Below, one piece after another: positions 5,501-9,465 of a stretch of 9,465 bases of DNA. Under the pieces are notes generated by a model. The model saw only the letters and a list, made by a program, of their open reading frames with translations, did not search any database and was not told where the DNA came from. The translations under genes were made by a program, and so were the position numbers. Every line of letters begins with the position of its first letter. The stretch's first letter is position 1. The stretch is from Methanobacteriota archaeon (GTDB lineage Archaea > Thermoplasmatota > Thermoplasmata > RBG-16-68-12): contig VBMM01000045.1 of the NCBI GenBank assembly GCA_005878415.1, forward strand, positions 1 to 9,465, given 5' to 3'.

Positions 5501-6778
5501 ATGGGTCAGACGAAGAACTCGGGAGTCGGCTTCCTCAAGGCGACGAAGGCGCGCCACGCCGAGGAAGCCATCGGACAGTCCGAGGGACTCGTCACGGTGC
5601 TCCGGCTGACACAGGCCGACCTCAAGCCGGCGGAGGATTCCATCCGCATCGCGAAGCACCTCTTCGACGCGCACCAGTACGCGAAGGCGTTCTACGCCGC
5701 GAAGCGCGCGGAGACGCTCGCCCTCTCCCTGGACGAACGCTTCAACGGATACACGAAGGCCGCGAAGGCGCTGCGATCGCGGATCGAGGCGATGCGGCAT
5801 CTCGGCCTCGTGACCGAGACGATCGAGGGCGTCGTCCGCCGCGCCGAGGAGAAGATCCTCGCCGGGGCTTGGGAGAACGGCACGTTCGTGCCGAACTACC
5901 TGGAGGCGCGGGTCCTCGTCGAGCGCGCGGAACACGATGGCCGGATCTTCCAGGAGAAAGCCGAGCGGGCGTCGAACGCGATCTTCACCGCCGAGCTCGC
6001 GATCGAGCGGCTCGTCGAGACGCAGGGGCCGGCAGATCCGATCGCGTTCGCGAACGGCGTCGGGGCGCCCCTCGAGGCGGCGCGTCAAGACGCGACGCGG
6101 GAGCTCGCGGTCGGCAACGCTCTGGGCGCTGCCCTGATCGCACGGGACCTGGAGGCGAAGGCGTCCTTCCTGCGCACGCGGTTCGGCGAGGCGACGAAGA
6201 ACCTCGAGGCGACGGAGGCGCAGCTCACGGAGCTCCGGGGCGAAGGCATCCTGACGGACCGCCACGAGGGCCAGATCAAGATGGCGCGGGACCTCCTCGG
6301 GAAGGGATTCATCGAGCCGGGGAGCGCGATGGCCACGCGGCTGGCGCGGGAGGTGAAGTCGCTCGGCGACATGTACCGCAAGGCGACGACCGGCCTCGCC
6401 GACGCCGAGGTCCTGTACAGCCGCCTGCAGCGGGAGGGATTCCAATCGTACGATGCCGACGTCGCGCTGAGGGACGCGCGCCGGGCCGTCCGCGAGGGCA
6501 ACTATGCGCGCGCGAAGGAGCACCTCGAGCGCGCGCTCCAGGCATTCCTGCGCCGGACGAACGCGAAGCAGGCGCTCGCCAAGGCGATCCTCGAGACGCA
6601 GACGCGCATCAAGCTGCTCCAGGGCAGTGGCCTCTCGTTCCTGCCGGACATCCAGGACGTCCTGGGCCGCGCCGAGCGGGAGTTCGCCGGCGGGAACTAC
6701 GCCGGCTCGAGCGAGGATCTGCGGCTCGCGACGGTCCTCCTCGATCAGGCGACCCGGGCGCCCGGGCCGAAGAAGTGA
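5501..6778 (+). CDS. Tandem alpha-helical repeat protein of unknown function
   Basis: A 425-residue, almost wholly helical, charged protein with no signal peptide, membrane segment or catalytic motif. I do not recognise a named family. It reads as about six units of 64-73 residues, most closing with a hydrophobic helix and a G-hydrophobic turn: LGLV (101-104), TQGP (174-177), GEGI (247-250), REGF (311-314) and GSGL (375-378). Within units, a TPR-like pattern of A-x3-hydrophobic-x2-G-x-Y-x2-A is clearest in AVREGNYARAKEHLERA (329-345) and FAGGNYAGSSEDL (395-407). Such proteins usually act as scaffolds. The start is chosen at ATG 5501; TTG 5489 is nearly as good. It faces the lipid operon across a shared control region. 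Its stop overlaps a GTG in the methyltransferase frame, but that gene seems to have its own promoter. Confidence 0.8.
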   Translation: MGQTKNSGVGFLKATKARHAEEAIGQSEGLVTVLRLTQADLKPAEDSIRIAKHLFDAHQYAKAFYAAKRAETLALSLDERFNGYTKAAKALRSRIEAMRHLGLVTETIEGVVRRAEEKILAGAWENGTFVPNYLEARVLVERAEHDGRIFQEKAERASNAIFTAELAIERLVETQGPADPIAFANGVGAPLEAARQDATRELAVGNALGAALIARDLEAKASFLRTRFGEATKNLEATEAQLTELRGEGILTDRHEGQIKMARDLLGKGFIEPGSAMATRLAREVKSLGDMYRKATTGLADAEVLYSRLQREGFQSYDADVALRDARRAVREGNYARAKEHLERALQAFLRRTNAKQALAKAILETQTRIKLLQGSGLSFLPDIQDVLGRAEREFAGGNYAGSSEDLRLATVLLDQATRAPGPKK

Positions 6779-6785
6779 ACCGCGG

Positions 6786-6793
6786 GCTTAAGC
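6786..6793 (+). promoter_or_regulatory. Candidate TATA box for the methyltransferase gene
   Basis: GCTTAAGC, a palindromic block in GC-rich surroundings, is centred about 27 nt before ATG 6817. This spacing fits a leaderless transcript and favours ATG 6817 over the in-frame GTG 6775, which overlaps the upstream stop as GTGA. Confidence 0.5.
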
Positions 6794-6816
6794 CGCGCGC
6801 GTCCTTCCGTCGGCGG

Positions 6817-7422
6817 ATGGGTGAGCAATACTTCGCAAACCGGCCGTCTTCCCGACGCCGTCCCTCGGAGATCCGCGTCGTCCTCCGCGGTCATTCGTTG
6901 ACGTTCCGATCCGACGCGGGCGTGTTCTCGCGCGAGGCGGTCGACCGGGGCACGCACCTCCTCATCGACGCCCTCGACCTGGGCCCGAAGGCGCGAATCC
7001 TCGACCTTGGATGCGGGTACGGCGCCATCGGGATTGTCGCGTCGCGGCTCACGGAGGGCGGGCCCGTGATTCTGACGGACGTGAACCGGCGCGCGGTCGC
7101 CCTCGCGCGGGCGAATCTCACCGCGAACGGGATCACGAACGCCGAGGTACGCGAGGGCGACTTGTATGCGCCGGTGGCCGGGCTCGCTTTCGACGACATC
7201 CTCTCCAATCCACCGATCCGCGCGGGCCGGGCCGTCGTCGATCAACTCATCTCGGATGCGCCCGCACACCTGCCCGCGGGCGGCCACCTGTGGCTCGTCG
7301 CGCGCACGAAGCAGGGAGCCGAATCGATCCGCGCGCGAATGATCGAGGCGTTCGGAAACGCCACCGTCGTCCGGCGCGGGAGTGGCTTCAAGGTCCTGCG
7401 TTCCGTGAAAGAGGTGGCGTGA
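6817..7422 (+). CDS. RsmC/YbxB-type class I SAM-dependent methyltransferase
   Basis: A 201-residue Rossmann-fold methyltransferase most like the RsmC/YbxB group, whose characterised members make N2-methylguanosine in 16S rRNA. The N-terminal part has the group's features: QYFANRPSS near the start, a strand pair around VVLRGHSLTF, and DAGVFSREAVDRGTHLLI (33-50). SAM-binding motif I is DLGCGYGAIG (63-72), the ribose-binding acidic residue is Asp88 in LTDVN, and the catalytic motif IV is NPPIRAG (131-137). Length matches the single-domain YbxB form; the two-domain bacterial RsmC is longer. GTG 6775 would add 14 basic residues and overlap the upstream stop, but the family N terminus and the TATA box favour ATG 6817. 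The exact RNA target cannot be read from sequence. The GNAT gene follows after 4 nt. Confidence 0.9.
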   Translation: MGEQYFANRPSSRRRPSEIRVVLRGHSLTFRSDAGVFSREAVDRGTHLLIDALDLGPKARILDLGCGYGAIGIVASRLTEGGPVILTDVNRRAVALARANLTANGITNAEVREGDLYAPVAGLAFDDILSNPPIRAGRAVVDQLISDAPAHLPAGGHLWLVARTKQGAESIRARMIEAFGNATVVRRGSGFKVLRSVKEVA

Positions 7423-7426
7423 CGAC

Positions 7427-7900
7427 ATGCCGCTCAAGACGCGGGCGGCCAGCCTCCGAGTTCGCCTCGTGAACCGCGAAGACGCTGCGGCCCTCGTCCC
7501 GTTGTTCGAGGCATTCTACGGCACCTACTTTGGCGAGCCGGTCCTGGAAGGGACGGTTGCCCGGCGACTCCGCCAAGTGGAGAGCTTCGAAACGGTTGTC
7601 GTGGCGGAGGGGGGCGGTCGACTCGTGGGATTCGCGAGCCTCCGAGTCACGCCGTCCCTCGATCCAACGCCGTATGCGGAGATGACGGAACTCTTCGTCG
7701 AGGCGGATTCCCGCCGCCTCGGCGTGGCCTCGCGCCTGTGGAAGTACCTCGAAGGCCTGGCCAAGGAGCAGGGCGCGACGCACATGGTCGTCCTCACCGG
7801 TCGCATGAACACGGAGGCCCAGACGTTCTATCGCAATGCGGGGTACGAGCAATACGCGGTCGCGATGCGCAAGTCGCTGCAGACCCCAGGGACGCCATGA
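7427..7900 (+). CDS. GNAT family N-acetyltransferase
   Basis: A 157-residue single-domain acetyltransferase that would use acetyl-CoA. Strand 1 and helix 1 are RVRLVNREDAAALVPLFEAFY (11-31). Strands VVVAEGGGRLVGFASLRV follow (57-74). Motif A is ELFVEADSRRLGVASRLWKYL (88-108), with the pyrophosphate-binding R-x2-G-x-A turn at 96-101. Motif B is NTEAQTFYRNAGYEQYAVAMRK (128-149), with the usual Asn and the Tyr of the AGY turn. The substrate cannot be told: the small size fits free amines, aminoglycosides or protein N termini equally. It lies 4 nt after the methyltransferase stop, so the two are co-transcribed. Its stop overlaps the start of the next short frame as ATGA. Confidence 0.9.
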   Translation: MPLKTRAASLRVRLVNREDAAALVPLFEAFYGTYFGEPVLEGTVARRLRQVESFETVVVAEGGGRLVGFASLRVTPSLDPTPYAEMTELFVEADSRRLGVASRLWKYLEGLAKEQGATHMVVLTGRMNTEAQTFYRNAGYEQYAVAMRKSLQTPGTP

Positions 7901-8088
7901 TCGGGTCCGCCCGTCGGAGGGTCCGGTGGCAACGGCTCGATCGGCCTGGCGCGGAGCGGGCGACCCTGTACCACTCCAAACGGTTCTGGTTCGTCGTCGG
8001 GAAAATCGACACCGAGTTCGGCGGCGTCCGGTCCAAGATCGCGTACCAGGTCGTCTGCGACGACTCGTGGTCCTTAACCCTTATATAG
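7897..8088 (+). pseudogene. Truncated putative glycolipid-binding protein (N-terminal third)
   Basis: This 63-codon frame starts at ATG 7897, overlapping the GNAT stop as ATGA, so it is placed like a real operon gene. Residues 9-58 match from memory the opening of the putative glycolipid-binding family (Pfam PF06475 type): Trp11, RLDRPGAE (13-20), Trp31 and Gly35 in a strand pair, GG (42-43), KIAYQVVCDDSW (47-58). Full members run about 180-200 residues, so roughly the last two thirds are missing. The final codons (SLTLI and TAG) come from sequence that is also the TATA box of the ribosomal operon, so the frame looks cut off at a junction. It may be a decayed remnant or a short protein that kept this part. 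No function has been shown for the family that would settle its role. Confidence 0.65.
8081..8087 (+). promoter_or_regulatory. TATA box of the rps13-rps4-rps11 operon
   Basis: TTATATA is the best TATA match in the window. Transcription should start near 8110, leaving a leader of about 20 nt before ATG 8130. GGGGA (8118-8122) in this leader is a plausible ribosome binding site, spaced 7 nt from the start. The TAG that ends the truncated upstream frame is formed by the end of this box. Confidence 0.75.
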
Positions 8089-8129
8089 CTCGTGAAGTTT
8101 GGACGTGTATCCCATCCGGGGATTGTTGA

Positions 8130-8813
8130 ATGCCTGAGGAGAAGCCCACACCCGAGCCCGAAAGCGCGCCCGCCCCGGCGAAGCCGGGACGAGCGGAGCG
8201 GCCCTCGAAGAAGAGGGACGAGGAGAAGGAGGAACCGAAGGGCCCGACGGCGCCGAAGAAGCTCGAAGGCGTGAAGGAAGACTTCCGGTACATCGTGCGC
8301 ATGGCGAACACGGACCTGGACGGGACGCGGCGGGTCGCGTACGCGCTCACGGCGATCCCGGGCGTCGGGATCCGCGTCGCGGAGGCCGTCTCCGACCTCG
8401 CGGCGGTCCCGAAGCGCGATCGGCTCGGGAACCTCTCCGAGGAGCAGACGGACAAGATCGAGGCGACGCTGGGCAACCTCAGCGAGGCGTTCCCGCACTG
8501 GATGGTGAACCGGCCGAAAGACTGGGAGTCCGGGCTCGACCTGCACGCGTTCGGCGCCGACGTCGAGATCCACCGGCGGGACGACATCAACCGCATGAAG
8601 ATGATCCGATCGTACAAGGGCGTCCGGCATGAGACGGGCCAGAAGGTCCGCGGGCAGCGCACCCGGTCGAACGGGCGGACGGGCCTGACGGTCGGCGTCA
8701 CGAAGAAGGCCGCCCTCGAAGCCGCCAAGGCGAAGAAGGCCGAGGAAGGCGGCAAGAAGGAAGAGAAGAAGGAAGAAAAGAAGGCAGAGACGAAGGAACC
8801 GGCCAAGGTGTGA
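8130..8813 (+). CDS. rps13: 30S ribosomal protein S13 (uS13), with long N- and C-terminal tails
   Basis: uS13 sits in the head of the small subunit and contacts the P-site tRNA and the large subunit. The conserved core spans about residues 51-193: DFRYIVRMANTDLDGTRRVA, the helix-two-turn-helix part with ALTAIPGVGIRVAEAV (72-87), and the basic end SYKGVRHETGQKVRGQRTRS (161-180) followed by NGRTGLTVGVTKK. Archaeal uS13 is usually near 150 residues; this one has 227. The excess is a 48-residue Pro/Glu/Lys/Ala N-terminal tail and a C-terminal tail of about 34 residues of Lys and Glu. ATG 8130 is supported by the promoter spacing; an internal start near the core would need a 5' leader of more than 150 nt. 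It leads the operon, four bases ahead of rps4. Confidence 0.97.
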   Translation: MPEEKPTPEPESAPAPAKPGRAERPSKKRDEEKEEPKGPTAPKKLEGVKEDFRYIVRMANTDLDGTRRVAYALTAIPGVGIRVAEAVSDLAAVPKRDRLGNLSEEQTDKIEATLGNLSEAFPHWMVNRPKDWESGLDLHAFGADVEIHRRDDINRMKMIRSYKGVRHETGQKVRGQRTRSNGRTGLTVGVTKKAALEAAKAKKAEEGGKKEEKKEEKKAETKEPAKV

Positions 8814-8817
8814 GTCG

Positions 8818-9444
8818 TTGGGCGACCCGAAGTTCTCGCGTGCGAAGTTCGAGCGGCCTTCCCATCCGTGGGAGGCGGAGCGCATCAAGGCGGAGAACGA
8901 GCTCCTGAAGAAATACGGGCTGAAGAACAAGAAGGAACTCTGGCGATCGCAGTACGTCCTGCGGCGGTTCCGCCAGCGGGCGCGGGAACTGCAGGCGCGC
9001 GTCCGGCAGAAGGACAAGCAGGCGGAGAAGGAGAGGGAGCAGCTCCTCCGGCGGCTCGGCCGGCTCGGGCTGTTGCCGCTCGAGGGGACGAGCCTCGACG
9101 ACGTCCTCGCCCTCGACGTCGAGGCCATCCTCTCCCGGCGGCTGCAGACGATGACGTTCCTCAAAGGCCTCGCGTTCACGCCCCGTCAGGCGAGGCAGTT
9201 CATCGTCCACGGGCATGTGTCGGTCGGCGGACGTCGCGTGACGATCCCCGGCGTCCTCGTGAGCCGCACGGACGAGAACGTGATCACGTACGACGAGCGG
9301 TCCGCGATCTCGAGCGACCTGCACCCGGTGCGGCAGCACGGCCAGCCGCCGACGCCTCCGGCGGCGGAGGCCGCGGAGGAGGGCGCCGAAGACGAGGTGC
9401 CCGAGCCCGTGGCGCCCGCTCCCGAGAAACCGGAGGGAGCCTGA
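8818..9444 (+). CDS. rps4: 30S ribosomal protein S4 (uS4)
   Basis: uS4 binds 16S rRNA early and helps nucleate small-subunit assembly. The N terminus GDPKFSRAKFERPSHPWEAERIKAE is the standard archaeal uS4 opening, which fixes the start at TTG 8818 even though TTG is rare. GGTG (8806-8809) about 8 nt upstream, inside the end of rps13, can serve as binding site. A long basic helix region runs over about 22-85. The S4 RNA-binding domain is about 106-152 (SRRLQTMTFLKGLAFTPRQARQFIVHGHVSVGG and on). The last 32 residues or so, from QPPTPPAAEA, are an acidic Pro/Ala/Glu tail unlike the core, making the protein longer than usual at 208 residues. rps11 starts two bases after its stop. Confidence 0.97.
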   Translation: MGDPKFSRAKFERPSHPWEAERIKAENELLKKYGLKNKKELWRSQYVLRRFRQRARELQARVRQKDKQAEKEREQLLRRLGRLGLLPLEGTSLDDVLALDVEAILSRRLQTMTFLKGLAFTPRQARQFIVHGHVSVGGRRVTIPGVLVSRTDENVITYDERSAISSDLHPVRQHGQPPTPPAAEAAEEGAEDEVPEPVAPAPEKPEGA

Positions 9445-9446
9445 CC

Positions 9447-9465
9447 ATGCCGCGCTGGGGGATCG
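9447..9465 (+). CDS. rps11: 30S ribosomal protein S11 (uS11), first codons only
   Basis: ATG 9447 opens a frame reading MPRWGI before the window ends. The archaeal uS11 opening is M-x-[KR]-WGIAHI, and uS11 follows uS4 in the archaeal S13-S4-S11 cluster, so the match of both sequence and place is convincing despite the short length. It starts two bases after the rps4 stop. Confidence 0.85.

Noticed and set aside
5368..6816. Methyltransferase as the C-terminal part of a 684-residue protein
   Set aside because: The upstream part is the out-of-frame shadow of the helical-repeat gene, and a promoter and family-typical N terminus mark ATG 6817.
6775..6816. GTG 6775 as methyltransferase start (GTGA overlap with the helical-repeat gene)
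   Set aside because: Attractive for coupling, but it adds 14 basic residues before the family's usual N terminus, and the TATA box at 6786-6793 lies downstream of it.
7738..7896. Upstream extension of the truncated glycolipid-binding-like frame into the GNAT gene
   Set aside because: The codons before ATG 7897 are the shadow of the GNAT motif A and B region; family similarity begins only at about residue 9 after ATG 7897.
7794..9179. Minus-strand frame of 461 codons opposite the ribosomal genes
   Set aside because: It is antisense to rps13 and rps4, whose identity is certain, and its Leu/Phe runs are the complement of Lys/Glu-rich codons.

Overview
The window is a GC-rich, densely packed piece of an archaeal chromosome. 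The archaeal assignment is firm. It carries the first two prenyl-transfer enzymes of ether-lipid synthesis (GGGP synthase and a UbiA-type DGGGP synthase), the archaeal membrane family DUF2070, and ribosomal proteins in the archaeal order S13-S4-S11. TATA boxes 25-30 nt upstream of starts imply leaderless or short-leader transcripts. A GC-rich euryarchaeal lineage such as Thermoplasmatota would fit, but that rank is a guess from gene content and style.

Layout. Positions 1-292 hold the tail of a gene entering from the left, a 9-bp inverted repeat, and a small basic protein of unknown function. A stand-alone Lrp/AsnC-type RAM domain protein (minus strand) abuts it tail to tail and lacks an obvious start at its domain edge. 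Next come an unrecognised 158-residue protein and pdxT, the glutaminase subunit of PLP synthase. pdxT meets the next unit tail to tail, with the two stop codons overlapping in one CTAG. That unit is a minus-strand operon read 5222 to 1826: UbiA-family DGGGP synthase, GGGP synthase, DUF2070. Its genes overlap as GTGA and TGATG, so DUF2070 is translationally tied to lipid synthesis.

Divergent from this operon, across a 278-nt control region, lies a 425-residue all-helical protein that reads as about six tandem units of 64-73 residues. Behind it are an RsmC/YbxB-type methyltransferase, a GNAT acetyltransferase, and a 63-codon frame that looks like only the N-terminal third of a putative glycolipid-binding protein. 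That frame ends inside the TATA box of the ribosomal operon that follows (rps13, rps4 and the first codons of rps11). S13 and S4 carry long low-complexity tails.

Together the window covers membrane-lipid head-group assembly, PLP supply, and the start of a translation operon. The points most worth following are the DUF2070 link to lipid synthesis, the truncated glycolipid-binding-like gene at the ribosomal boundary, the tandem-helical protein, and the start problem of the RAM protein. No tRNA, rRNA, CRISPR array or insertion sequence was found.
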